The notes under the pieces were generated by a model. It was not told the origin of the DNA. It saw only the letters and a program-made list of their open reading frames with translations, and searched no databases. Shown here piece by piece: positions 1 to 8,889 of a DNA stretch of 64,000 nt. A program made the translations under genes and the position numbers. Origin of the DNA: Xanthomonas dyei (GTDB taxonomy: Bacteria; Pseudomonadota; Gammaproteobacteria; Xanthomonadales; Xanthomonadaceae); NCBI RefSeq assembly GCF_002939865.1, contig NZ_MDEE01000016.1, positions 1 to 64,000 on the forward strand, in the 5' to 3' direction. Numbering within the stretch: the stretch's first letter is position 1; every line of letters starts with the position of its first letter.

Positions 1-23
1 GCGTCGCCGAACGTCAGTTGCAT
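1..23 (-). CDS. IS5-family transposase, N-terminal fragment at window edge
   Basis: ATG at 23-21 on the minus strand opens a frame reading MQLTFGDA before the window ends. This octapeptide resembles the start of IS5-type DDE transposases. It lies about 63 bases inside the presumed terminal repeat, a normal leader length for this family. Only eight residues are visible, so the assignment depends on the insertion context as much as on the protein. Confidence 0.55.
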
Positions 24-86
24 GGATGATTCCTCAACACGAGGCGGGTAGTGTCGCGCATCTGCCGTGCTTTGTTCAGAGGTTCC
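1..86 (-). mobile_element. IS5-family insertion sequence, outer end only (continues beyond the window)
   Basis: Read on the minus strand, the sequence of the M13 peptidase gene stops abruptly at a TTAG tetranucleotide (87-90). It is followed by GGAACCTCTGAACAAAGC, which looks like an IS terminal inverted repeat. About 60 bases further on a reading frame opens with MQLTFGDA, a typical beginning of IS5-family transposases. Insertion at a YTAR tetranucleotide fits IS5-group target choice. The other end and the second copy of the target duplication lie outside the window, so the boundary is inferred from one side. The IS name cannot be fixed from 86 bases. Confidence 0.72.
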
Positions 87-1012
87 CTAAAGAACCGAGA
101 GTTTGCCAGCGAGAATCCTTTATCGATCGTGACACCTTGCGTGGCGAAGAACTTCTCCCAGGAAAAATGCGGGGTGGCTTTGTCTGCATCGGCCACGCTG
201 ACGAAGCGGTACTGGTTCTTGGGGTCGTGCGCCTCGACTTTGGACAGCGATGCCGCAGCCAGGCGCGATTCCAATGCCAGCACCTGTTTGGCCTGCGCCG
301 TTGCGGCCTCGGCCGAGGTGCCGGTCAGTTCAAAGGATTTGGCGATGTACTCCAGATAGGCCGCACGCAACGGGGCGTATTGGGCTGCGCTGTAATAGTC
401 CTTGGTCCTGAAAATAAGGCCGCCTTGTTCGGCGTAACCGATCTGCTGCGTGGCATCGCTGAAATCGGCATGGATGGAGAAATTGAATACCTGCGGGTCA
501 CCTTGCGCATGGCGCTGCGCGATGTAATCGGCAATGTCCTTGCTCGATGTCAGCGCATCGATTTCATTTAATTGCGGCTTCAGCGGTTGGTCACCGGCCG
601 CTTCGATTGCCGCATCGTCCATACCGGACGCATACAAGATGCCGAGCTTGGCCGCCACGCTGTGCTGGTCTAGCGTGGCCACCGATTTGGCGGCATCTTC
701 AACGATTTGACGCTGGACCGCGGTGCTCTTTTCGTCGATTTCGTTGGCCATCTCCCAGCTGGCGCGATCGGCTGGAACCGGATTGGCCAGGCTCCATGTG
801 CGATTGACGAAGCCATCAAGGTCCTGGCATGCACTGATGCTGCGATCCAGATCGGCGGCATTGAAGACCGTCTTCGCTTGCACGTCGGCATGACCCGCTG
901 TGCCGGGAAGGGGTGTTTTGTCGTTCGCTTGGCGATCGTCGTGTGCGGGTTTGCAACCGGCCAGCGCGATGAGCAAGGCAACCGCGAGGGTCGTGGTCTT
1001 AAGCAGGGACAT
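87..1012 (-). pseudogene. M13 family metallopeptidase lipoprotein, interrupted by IS (N-terminal part)
   Basis: The start at 1012 (MSLLKTTTL) gives a lipoprotein signal peptide with lipobox LAGC at residues 16-19. About 290 further residues align with the N-terminal half of the intact M13 peptidase encoded just upstream (1277-3400), for example AADLD near the N-terminus and ADADK later. Homology ends after FSLANSRFF, exactly where the IS begins, and the frame then runs into IS sequence and stops. The catalytic HExxH and ExxxD motifs of M13 enzymes lie in the missing C-terminal half. The gene therefore cannot make an active zinc peptidase unless the IS excises. The remainder may lie beyond the IS outside the window. 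Confidence 0.85.
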
Positions 1013-1221
1013 GGGGGATTGTCGCGATAAGAGGCGGCAATCATAGGTTGGCACCAGGCAGCAAAGGTGCCGGTTGAGCATTGTTGAGGCTTGCCCGGGT
1101 GGAAGCCTTCAGCGAACGACTATGCGATCGCGTCATCAAAGCGTCATGCAGCGATCCGGCTGACTGCGGACGCATCTGATGCGTGACGTTCGCCGCGAAT
1201 GGGGAGCGTCCAGCGCTGAAA

Positions 1222-1256
1222 GGTGTGCGGCGGGCGTCTCCCACCCGCCGCACACC
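1222..1256 (-). terminator. Hairpin downstream of the M13 peptidase gene
   Basis: A 13-bp perfect stem (1222-1234 with 1244-1256, loop of 9) lies about 20 bases past the stop codon of the intact M13 peptidase on the minus strand. Only three T residues follow, so it is a weak intrinsic terminator or an mRNA 3'-end stabiliser. Confidence 0.5.
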
Positions 1257-1276
1257 CGGTCATCCATGTTGCAGCG

Positions 1277-3400
1277 TTACCAGATCACAACCTGCTGATC
1301 GCCCTGACGCACCATCGCATCGCCGGCCTTGCACGAGAACGCGGCGGCAAATGCCGGCATGTTCGACGGTGCACCGATGGCGCGGAAGTTGGCCGGCGCG
1401 TGCGGGTCGGTCTTCAGGCGCACCACCAGTTCTTCCGGGGTGAAGTTGCGACGCCACACCGTGGCCCAGTTGAGGAAGAAGCGCTGGTCGCGAGTGATGC
1501 CGTCGGTCTTGGGGTCGTCCTTGCCGGCGGTGGCGGTCTTCATGGCGTCGTAAGCGGTGTTGAGGCCGCCCAGGTCGGCGATGTTTTCGCCCAGGGTCAG
1601 GTCGCCCTTGACCTTGTCGCCAGCCGGCGTGCGATAGCCGTCGAACTGCGCGACGAGCTTGCCGGTGCGGCCCTTGAACGCATCCAGATCCTTCTGCGTC
1701 CACCAACCCGGATCGGGGATGAAGTTGCCATCGGCACCGAAGCGGCTGCCCTGGTCGTCGTAACCGTGGGTCATCTCATGCCCGATCACCGCACCGATGC
1801 CGCCGTAGTTCATTTCCTCCGGTGCATTCGGGTCGAAGAACGGCGGCTGCAGGATCGCGGCCGGGAACACGATCTCGTTCTGCAGCGGGTTGTAATAGGC
1901 GTTGACCGTCTGCGGGCTCATGCCCCATTCGGTCTTGTCCACCGGCTTGCCGATCTTGGACAGGTTCCACTTGTAGTTGAATTCCTGCGCGGCCAGCACG
2001 TTGCCCAGGTAGCTATCGCGACTGGTGGCAAGGCCGGTCCACTCGCGCCACTTGTCCGGGAAGCCGATCTTGGGGGTGAAGCTTTCCCACTTGGCGATCG
2101 CCTTGGCCTTGGTCTCAGGGCTCATCCAGTCCAGCTTTTCGATGCGCGCCTTCAAGGCGGTGCGCAGGTTGGTCACCAGGGTTTCCATCTTGGCTTTGGA
2201 ATCGGCCGGGAAGGCAACCTTGACGTACATCTGGCCCAGCGTTTCGCCGGCCTGGCCGTTGATGGTTGCCAGCACGCGCTTCCAGCGCGGCTTGATTTCC
2301 TTCTGGCCACGCAGGGTCTTGTTGTAGAACGCGAAGTTCTCATCGACGAACGGCTGGCTCAGGAACGGCGAGGCGCCATCGACGGCATGGAAGCGCAAGT
2401 AAGCGCGCCAGATCGCCGGGGCGGTGTCGGCGATCATCTTGCTCACTTCCTGATGGAAGGCCGGGATCGCCAGCGAGAACATCTCCGGCGTGGCCACGCC
2501 CTGCGACTTGAAGAACTCGGTCCACGACCAGTTCGGCGTCAGCTTGTCGGCATCGGCCGGCGAGATCGGGTTGTAGGCCAGCGAGGCATCGCGCGACATC
2601 TGCGTGCTGGTCTTGGAGACCTTGGCCAGGCGGGTTTCGAACGCGACCACCTGCTTGGCCTGCGCGGCGGCATCGGCTGCCGCGACGCCGGACAGCTCCA
2701 GCACCTTGGCAATATGCGCCTGGTATGCCTCCAGCTTGGCCTTGTTGCCGGCGCTGGTGTAGTACTCCGGATCCGGCAGGCCCAGACCGCCCTGCATCGC
2801 ATAAGCGATGTTCTGGCTGGACTTCTTGAAGTCTGCTTCGGCGCCGAAGCTGAAGAGATCGTTGTTGCCCTTGGCGGCGCTGCTGCGCAGATAGTCCACG
2901 AGCTTGGCCTTGTCGCTGATGGCGTCGATGGCGGCCAGTTCCGGCTTCAGCGGCTCGATGCCCTGGGCATTGATCTTGGCTTCGTCCATGCCGGTGGACC
3001 ACAGGTCGCCGACGATCTTCTCCACACCGGTGGCGCCGGTGTCGGCCGCGGCCTGCACGGCCAGCTGCTGCTGGATCGCGTTGGAGCGCTCGTCGAGCAT
3101 TTCGAACGCGCCCCAGCTGGTGCGGTCGCCCGGCACCGGGTTGGCGGCCAGGAACTTGGCGTTGGCGTAGGCGTTCAGATCGGTACAGGCGTTGCCATTG
3201 GCATCCAGATCGGCCGCGGTGAACTGGTTCACCGCCGGCAGCTTGCTCTGGTCCAGGGTCAGGGTCTTGGGTGCAGCGGGTGCGGCCGCTGCGGTATCGC
3301 CAGCCGGTGCCGCAGGCGCGGCATCGTCGGACTTCTTGCAACCGCTCAGCGCGGCCGCCACGGCCAGGGTCAGCGTCAATAGATGAGGTGTTCGAATCAC
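1277..3400 (-). CDS. M13 family zinc metallopeptidase, lipoprotein (PepO/neprilysin-like)
   Basis: The product is a 707-residue envelope-anchored zinc endopeptidase of the neprilysin/PepO family, expected to cleave peptides in the periplasm or at the membrane. The N-terminus is a signal peptide with lipobox LSGC (residues 18-21). The zinc site is complete: HEMTH at 541-545 provides two histidines and the catalytic Glu, and GENIAD at 604-609 provides the third ligand Glu605. Length is normal for M13 enzymes. A second, related M13 gene lies directly downstream on the same strand and is broken by an IS, so this copy probably carries the function alone. The upstream region is shared with a divergent oxidoreductase gene. 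Confidence 0.93.
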   Translation of the reverse strand: MIRTPHLLTLTLAVAAALSGCKKSDDAAPAAPAGDTAAAAPAAPKTLTLDQSKLPAVNQFTAADLDANGNACTDLNAYANAKFLAANPVPGDRTSWGAFEMLDERSNAIQQQLAVQAAADTGATGVEKIVGDLWSTGMDEAKINAQGIEPLKPELAAIDAISDKAKLVDYLRSSAAKGNNDLFSFGAEADFKKSSQNIAYAMQGGLGLPDPEYYTSAGNKAKLEAYQAHIAKVLELSGVAAADAAAQAKQVVAFETRLAKVSKTSTQMSRDASLAYNPISPADADKLTPNWSWTEFFKSQGVATPEMFSLAIPAFHQEVSKMIADTAPAIWRAYLRFHAVDGASPFLSQPFVDENFAFYNKTLRGQKEIKPRWKRVLATINGQAGETLGQMYVKVAFPADSKAKMETLVTNLRTALKARIEKLDWMSPETKAKAIAKWESFTPKIGFPDKWREWTGLATSRDSYLGNVLAAQEFNYKWNLSKIGKPVDKTEWGMSPQTVNAYYNPLQNEIVFPAAILQPPFFDPNAPEEMNYGGIGAVIGHEMTHGYDDQGSRFGADGNFIPDPGWWTQKDLDAFKGRTGKLVAQFDGYRTPAGDKVKGDLTLGENIADLGGLNTAYDAMKTATAGKDDPKTDGITRDQRFFLNWATVWRRNFTPEELVVRLKTDPHAPANFRAIGAPSNMPAFAAAFSCKAGDAMVRQGDQQVVIW

Positions 3401-3735
3401 AAAGGCTCCAGGAGCAACAGTCGATTGGGGAGCTCCGTCGCCGGAGCCGTGGCCGGCACTCTACGCCTCGCCAGCCGACAGGCATGGTGTCGAAGGTCAT
3501 GGGTGCGGGATGTGTAGAAGCGCTGGCTGGGCGGTGCTCTTGGGGCACGGCAGTCTTGCGCGCATGGCGATGCGTAGCGGCAGCGAGGTGTTTTGTTGTG
3601 CCGGGCGCTGCGGCTCCAGGCCATGTGCGTGATCACTTCTTGGCCTGGCCGTCGATGTCGATGTGCCGATAGCGATCGAGATAGCCGCTAAGGCCCGAAT
3701 GGTCCGGCTGCGCAAGCGGTGCTATATACGTCTGC
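3401..3735. other. Divergent intergenic region, peptidase / oxidoreductase
   Basis: These 335 bases separate two divergently transcribed genes and must hold both promoters. I see no gene and no convincing repeat. The only promoter-like string is TATATA at 3723-3728, eight bases before the ATG of the oxidoreductase. Confidence 0.5.
3723..3728 (+). promoter_or_regulatory. Possible -10 box implying a leaderless transcript
   Basis: TATATA ends 7 bases before the ATG at 3736, so transcription would begin at or next to the start codon. No purine-rich ribosome binding site precedes the ATG, which fits leaderless translation. No good -35 hexamer is visible. Confidence 0.3.
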
Positions 3736-5331
3736 ATGCCTACTGCTTCCCAACCGCTGGACGCTTTGATCCTCGGCGCCGGCCACAACGGCCTGGTGTG
3801 CGCGGCGTATCTGGCCCGGGCCGGCAAACGCGTGCTGGTACTGGAAGCGCGCGATGTGGTTGGCGGCGCCGCTGTCACCGAAGAATTTCATCCCGGGTTT
3901 CGCAACTCGGTGGCGTCCTATACGGTGTCGTTGCTGCAGCCCAAGGTCATCGACGATCTTGGGTTGGAGCGGCACGGGTTACGCGTGGTGGCGCGTCGCA
4001 TCAACAACTTCTTGCCGCAGCCCAATGGCGACTATCTGTTGGCCGGCGCTGGGCGCACCGCTGTGGAAGTGGCCAAGTTCTCCGCGCGCGATGCCGCTGC
4101 ACTGCCTGCGTATGAAGCGCGCCTGGAACAACTGGCCGATGTCTTGCGTGCGCTTGCCTTGCAGCCACCCCCCGATGTTACCGATGCCGGATGGCTGCGT
4201 GCGTTGCCGCAGCTGTGGCGTGCGGGCAAGGTGGGTCTGCAGCTGCAGGAATTACCGCTCGCGTTGCAGCAAGATTTGCTCGATCTATTCACCATTTCGG
4301 TCGCCGAGTATCTGGATCGTTGGTTCGAAAGCGCACCGATCAAGGCGTTATTCGGCTTCGACGGCATCGTCGGCAATTACGCCAGCCCGTACACACCGGG
4401 CACGGCGTACGTGTTGTTGCATCACGTGTTCGGGCAAAGCAACGGCGTCAAAGGCGCCTGGGGGCACGCGATCGGCGGCATGGGCGCCATCACCCAGGCG
4501 ATGGCCGCCAGTGCGCGCGCATACGGCGCGCAGATTCGCACCGGCTGTGCGGTGGATCGGGTGTTGGTGGAGCAAGGGCATGCGGTGGGCGTGGTGACGG
4601 CCGATGGCGAAACGCTGCGCGCGCCTGCCGTGGTTGCGAACGTCAACCCGAAGTTGCTCTACCAGCGGTTGATGCGAGCCGAGGACGTACCGGAGGCCAC
4701 GCGCGAACGCATCGTCCATTACCGCTGCGGCTCGGGCACCTTTCGCATGAACGTCGCACTGTCGCGTCTTCCCGATTTCACCGCGTTGCCCGGCGCTGGC
4801 GACCATCTCACGGCCGGCATCATCCTGGCGCCGAGTCTGGATTACATGGACCGTGCCTGGCAGGACGCACGCGCATCGGGATGGTCGCGCGAACCGGTGG
4901 TCGAATTGCTTATTCCCAGCACGCTGGACGACTCGCTGGCGCCGCCCGGCCAGCATGTGGCCAGCCTGTTCTGTCAGCACGTTGCACCGCAACTTTCCGA
5001 TGGCCGGCACTGGGACGATCATCGCGAGGAAGTCGCCGATCTGATGATCGCAACGGTCGAGCGTTACGCGCCAGGATTCGCCGTATCTGTAGTGGGCCGG
5101 CAGATCCTCAGCCCCCTCGATCTGGAGCGCATCTTCGGGCTGATTGGCGGCGACATCTTCCACGGCGCCCTCAGCCTCAATCAACTCTTCAGCGCACGCC
5201 CGATGCTGGGGCAGGGCGCGTATCGCGGCGCAGTGCCGGGTTTATATCTGTGTGGATCGGGCACGCATCCCGGCGGTGGGGTGACTGGAGCGCCTGGGCA
5301 TAATGCTGCGCGGGTGATTTTGGGCGGCTGA
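3736..5331 (+). CDS. FAD-dependent oxidoreductase, phytoene desaturase/PYROXD2-like
   Basis: The 531-residue flavoprotein has an N-terminal dinucleotide-binding fold with GAGHNG at residues 14-19, followed by LVLEARDVVGG, the usual FAD-binding beta-alpha-beta of the carotenoid desaturase/amine oxidase superfamily. The second FAD motif is near the C-terminus (residues about 498-527, with GSGTHPGGG). The HNG form and C-terminal HPGGGV string match the PYROXD2-like branch rather than true CrtI, so the substrate is unknown. No carotenoid genes are adjacent. It stands alone between two minus-strand genes. Confidence 0.85.
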   Translation: MPTASQPLDALILGAGHNGLVCAAYLARAGKRVLVLEARDVVGGAAVTEEFHPGFRNSVASYTVSLLQPKVIDDLGLERHGLRVVARRINNFLPQPNGDYLLAGAGRTAVEVAKFSARDAAALPAYEARLEQLADVLRALALQPPPDVTDAGWLRALPQLWRAGKVGLQLQELPLALQQDLLDLFTISVAEYLDRWFESAPIKALFGFDGIVGNYASPYTPGTAYVLLHHVFGQSNGVKGAWGHAIGGMGAITQAMAASARAYGAQIRTGCAVDRVLVEQGHAVGVVTADGETLRAPAVVANVNPKLLYQRLMRAEDVPEATRERIVHYRCGSGTFRMNVALSRLPDFTALPGAGDHLTAGIILAPSLDYMDRAWQDARASGWSREPVVELLIPSTLDDSLAPPGQHVASLFCQHVAPQLSDGRHWDDHREEVADLMIATVERYAPGFAVSVVGRQILSPLDLERIFGLIGGDIFHGALSLNQLFSARPMLGQGAYRGAVPGLYLCGSGTHPGGGVTGAPGHNAARVILGG

Positions 5332-5351
5332 TGCAGCCGGCGATGGCGGCC

Positions 5352-5379
5352 AAAAAAAGGCCCCGGAAAAACCGGGGCC
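5352..5379 (-). terminator. Strong intrinsic terminator of the first TonB receptor gene
   Basis: On the minus strand a GC-rich 8-bp stem (5372-5379 with 5359-5366, A-rich loop) is followed directly by seven T residues (5358-5352). It lies about 65 bases downstream of the receptor stop codon and is a textbook rho-independent terminator. Confidence 0.85.
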
Positions 5380-5445
5380 AGAGACAGTACGTCTGCATGG
5401 CGAAGGTGAGTGAACCCACCTTCGCCTTTGCACGCGATCAAACGA

Positions 5446-8400
5446 TCAGAAATCGTATGACGCAGTCAGACGCATGTAGCGCGGCTGGTTGTAGCTCCAG
5501 GCTTCGGTGCCAAGCCCATACGTGTTGGACACGGTCCGGCGAGTGACCTCATTGGTGCTGGAGATGCGATTGACCGAGCGGTCATTCAGCACATTGAATA
5601 CATTCAGCGAAAACGCAAGCTTGTGATCGGCGAAGCCTGGACGATACGTGACGCCTAGATCGAGATTTTTGATCCATGGCGTCTCGCCAGCGCCGCCCGC
5701 AGATACAGGTTGGCCATAGCAGTAGTGATATGCAGACCCATAGCCGACCGGGTCGTAATCCACCGCTGCGGCGTCAGGGCCCTCGTAGTAACCCAGGCAC
5801 GACTTCGGTGTGCCGGACATGACCCGTACCGTTGCCGATGCCAGCCACTCAGGCGTGAACTGGTAGGCGCCAAATGCCTTCAACTGATGACGACGGTCGT
5901 TGGCCAGGTTGCCACCCGCGTAGTACATCAATTGTGCAGCGTCCCAATCCTGTGTCTTGGAGATGTCGGCTTGCCCAAGATCCGACTTCACCTGCCCTTC
6001 GGTATTTCCGTAGAGATGCGACCAGGTGTAGTCGATGCGGCCATACCATTTTTCATCGAATGGATGCTCGATAAACAGATCGACAGCCACGTAGTTACGC
6101 TTTGCCTTGTCCGTGAAGCCCCAATCGGACTGCGACATACGCAGCTGGGTATAGCCAGAGCCATCGGTGTTGGCAAGGTTATAGGTATTGGTTTCGCCAG
6201 GATTGAACATCACGCAACCAGGAATGGTCACGCTGCTCGGGTCACCGCCTGCTGCTTGGAGCGCATCGGACATGCGTCCTGGATCGCAGACATCGTCGAT
6301 CGCGGTCTGCAATTTGCGGTAGGTGACTTTGGCGCCCGAATTCCACTTCTCGCCTAGCGTCTTTTCGAAGCCGATCAGGAACTCGTCCTGATACTGCGAC
6401 TTCAGATCGCTTGGGGCGAAGGAATTCGGATCCGGCGCCTCACCATATTCTCCGTTGGAAGATACAGGACCCGGTCCGAGTGCCGCCAGGCCGGTTGGCT
6501 CACCATTGGCGTCGATCCCCGAGTAAGTAAAGTACTCATTGGTATACGTGGAGGCAGACGCTCCGCGGATGGCAACCTGATTTGGCAACGCCAAGTAGTA
6601 CCGGCCAATATTGGCAAATACCTTGAAGGAAGAATCGCCAAAGACATCCCAGCTAACCCCTAGGCGCGGAGCCCACTGGTCACCACTGTCCACGTAAGCC
6701 ACGTGGTCGCTGTTGTAGTTGGTGAACTTGTCGTTGCGGATACCCAGCGTGAGTAGCCAGTTATCGTTGACCTGCCAACGATCTTCCAGGTAGTAGGCCT
6801 TCTGCTCAACGGACATGCTGGTCGCCGTGGTGAAGATACGGCGGTTCACAAAGTAACCGTCACCACCAGATGGGCCAACGCCCAGCGCACCATTGATGGG
6901 TTCGCTGGGATCGTCCTGGCTGCCGTAGATCCAGCGATACCCTGGACCACTGGTAAATACGCCCTCGTCGTAGGCGTTGAAGTACATATTGTCCACGCCG
7001 GCGGTCAAGTCATGATCGCCCAGACGATAGTTCAGCTCCAGACGCAGATTGCGGCTCTTATTGATCGGATCTGCTGCCTTGACAGTCGTGGTGGCCTGCC
7101 GGTTGGTAATACGCCGGCCGCCTGTGATCGCCGGGTCTTGCAGATTAGCGCTGGCAATGTTGGGCAATGCCGATGCACCGGGGTTGAACTGCTGGTTGTG
7201 CTGAGTATCGCGTCCCCACGTTGCATTGAGGGTCAGGTCGTCCGTGATGTAGCTGGTGAACTTCACGATGTCGACACTGTCTTTGAGCTTGTACGTATCC
7301 GTGAACAGCCCGGAAGGACCTTGATCCGTAAGCGTTGCATAGTCGTAGTTGTTGTATACGCCCGAACGTCGGTCGTTGTTTTCGATACGTGTGTATTCGA
7401 GGATGTTGCTGTCGTTGATGTTCCAGTCCAGTTTGCCGTAGAACTTCGGCGAACTGTTCTCATAATGGCTGCGTCCCTGGTCGCTGGCGGCCGTCGCAAT
7501 ATTGGTGGTTGCTCCGTCGACCTTGTCCGTTTCGCCGGCCACGAACAGGAACAGGCGATCCTCAATCAGCGGGCCACCTGCGTACGCGCTGTAAACGGTC
7601 CTGTTCTGCACGTCGCCCTTGCCGCGGCGATAGATCGTGCCGGGCAGGTCATCATCTTCATAACCGTAATTTGCCGGAAGTTCGCTATTCGGATACCAAG
7701 CATCGCCGCGTGAGCTCGCCAGCGATTTCGGTTCCCATACCGCTTGCGCTCCGAAATGCCACTCGTTGGTGCCGCGCTTGCCCACCTGGCTGATGACACC
7801 GCCGGTCGAGCGGCCGTACTTTGCACTGTAGCCGCCTGTATAGGTTTCCTGCTGGTCGATTGCGCCGTAAGGGAGACTGAGCCCGCCGAGATTGTTGAAC
7901 GGGTTGGTGACGTTAACGCCGTTGATGTAATAAGCGTTTTCCGTTACACCCGCGCCGCCAAAGGAGATGGTGGAACGCGAGCCATTATTGAACGCTCCGC
8001 TTCCGGAGATGGCACCCGGCGCCAACAACGCAATCGCTTCAGCGCTGCGCCCCAGCGGCAGGGTGGCCAGCTGCTCGGAGGTGATCACCGAACGCGAACT
8101 GGTCGAACTGACATCGATCTTCGGTGCATTGGCGGCAGTGACCGTGATCGCGCCCAGCGTGGTCGCATCGGCGTTTCCTGCGGCGCTGGCGCCTGCAAAC
8201 GACACTTCGGTGCCCGAGCCAACGCGCAGCTGCACGTTCTTGCGGGTATCGACGACCTGGTCGCCGCGCTTGAGGGTGACGGTGTAGGCGCCAACCGGCA
8301 GCGAGCCGAGGTTGTAGCGGCCGTTCGCGTCGATGGTGATGGTGCGGCTCAGGCCGGTGTCGCTCTGCACGACGATCGTGCTGCCGGCTTCGGACGGAGC

Positions 8401-8520
8401 GCTGCCGTAGATGCTGCCGGTGGTGCTCTGCGCGTAGACCGCGCCGTTGGTTAGGCAAGCACCGAGCACGACGGCGAGAGCGGTGCGCTTGAGGACTTGG
8501 CGACGAAACTGATTGCTCAT
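5446..8520 (-). CDS. TonB-dependent receptor, Oar-like with carboxypeptidase-regulatory domain
   Basis: The 1024-residue outer-membrane protein has a Sec signal peptide (residues 1-31, cleavage after VYA) and an Ig-like carboxypeptidase-regulatory domain (about 32-110, with SGLSRTITIDANGRYNLGSL). A plug domain follows (about 125-235), then a long beta-barrel ending in ASYDF with the C-terminal Phe typical of BAM substrates. This architecture is that of Oar-type receptors, and the ligand cannot be read from sequence. It has its own terminator and an AT-rich upstream region, so it is probably monocistronic. It belongs to a different receptor subfamily from the adjacent gene. Confidence 0.9.
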   Translation of the reverse strand: MSNQFRRQVLKRTALAVVLGACLTNGAVYAQSTTGSIYGSAPSEAGSTIVVQSDTGLSRTITIDANGRYNLGSLPVGAYTVTLKRGDQVVDTRKNVQLRVGSGTEVSFAGASAAGNADATTLGAITVTAANAPKIDVSSTSSRSVITSEQLATLPLGRSAEAIALLAPGAISGSGAFNNGSRSTISFGGAGVTENAYYINGVNVTNPFNNLGGLSLPYGAIDQQETYTGGYSAKYGRSTGGVISQVGKRGTNEWHFGAQAVWEPKSLASSRGDAWYPNSELPANYGYEDDDLPGTIYRRGKGDVQNRTVYSAYAGGPLIEDRLFLFVAGETDKVDGATTNIATAASDQGRSHYENSSPKFYGKLDWNINDSNILEYTRIENNDRRSGVYNNYDYATLTDQGPSGLFTDTYKLKDSVDIVKFTSYITDDLTLNATWGRDTQHNQQFNPGASALPNIASANLQDPAITGGRRITNRQATTTVKAADPINKSRNLRLELNYRLGDHDLTAGVDNMYFNAYDEGVFTSGPGYRWIYGSQDDPSEPINGALGVGPSGGDGYFVNRRIFTTATSMSVEQKAYYLEDRWQVNDNWLLTLGIRNDKFTNYNSDHVAYVDSGDQWAPRLGVSWDVFGDSSFKVFANIGRYYLALPNQVAIRGASASTYTNEYFTYSGIDANGEPTGLAALGPGPVSSNGEYGEAPDPNSFAPSDLKSQYQDEFLIGFEKTLGEKWNSGAKVTYRKLQTAIDDVCDPGRMSDALQAAGGDPSSVTIPGCVMFNPGETNTYNLANTDGSGYTQLRMSQSDWGFTDKAKRNYVAVDLFIEHPFDEKWYGRIDYTWSHLYGNTEGQVKSDLGQADISKTQDWDAAQLMYYAGGNLANDRRHQLKAFGAYQFTPEWLASATVRVMSGTPKSCLGYYEGPDAAAVDYDPVGYGSAYHYCYGQPVSAGGAGETPWIKNLDLGVTYRPGFADHKLAFSLNVFNVLNDRSVNRISSTNEVTRRTVSNTYGLGTEAWSYNQPRYMRLTASYDF

Positions 8521-8842
8521 TCCTGACCTTTCAACTGGGAGTGCGGAGAAGGGACGGTCATCGGGGAGTCAGATGGCCTTAACTCGAACGTAATGAATGT
8601 CTGCGCTGCAACGCAAGCAATCGGAACGATTTGTTAATGAAATACAGGTAATCCGCATCAGAAGTGAGGAATTCAGCACAATTTCAAGCGCTGCGACACA
8701 AAGAAAGAAACAACCTCAACCACAGGGTATGTTTGATAGTTACATTGGATACAGATAATGCAGGCTCGAGAAGCTGTCGCGACAACGGCGAGCAGGCCTG
8801 CAGCTGGAAAGCGGCACCAGGGCCGGGCGTACCACCGCGGCG
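8521..8842. other. Upstream region of the Oar-like receptor
   Basis: About 320 bases with a locally AT-rich stretch (roughly 8580-8760), unlike the coding DNA around it. It should contain the promoter of the receptor gene on the minus strand. No clear operator or conserved gene is visible. Confidence 0.45.
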
Positions 8843-8868
8843 AAAAAAAAGCCCCGACAAGCGGGGCT
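8843..8868 (-). terminator. Intrinsic terminator of the second TonB receptor gene
   Basis: On the minus strand AGCCCCG (8868-8862) pairs with CGGGGCT (8856-8850) around a 5-base loop. A run of T residues follows at about 8850-8843. It lies about 20 bases past the receptor stop codon. Confidence 0.85.
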
Positions 8869-8889
8869 CTTCTCAAGCATCACGTTCGG

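Noticed and set aside
1-86. The IS at the left edge as the mobiliser of the 142-bp elements
   Set aside because: Its end (GGAACCTCTG) and TTAG target differ from the GAGCGGCT ends and TNA flanks of the elements.
1223-3382. 719-codon open frame on the plus strand
   Set aside because: Fully antisense to the M13 peptidase, which has complete catalytic motifs; such frames are expected in high-GC DNA.
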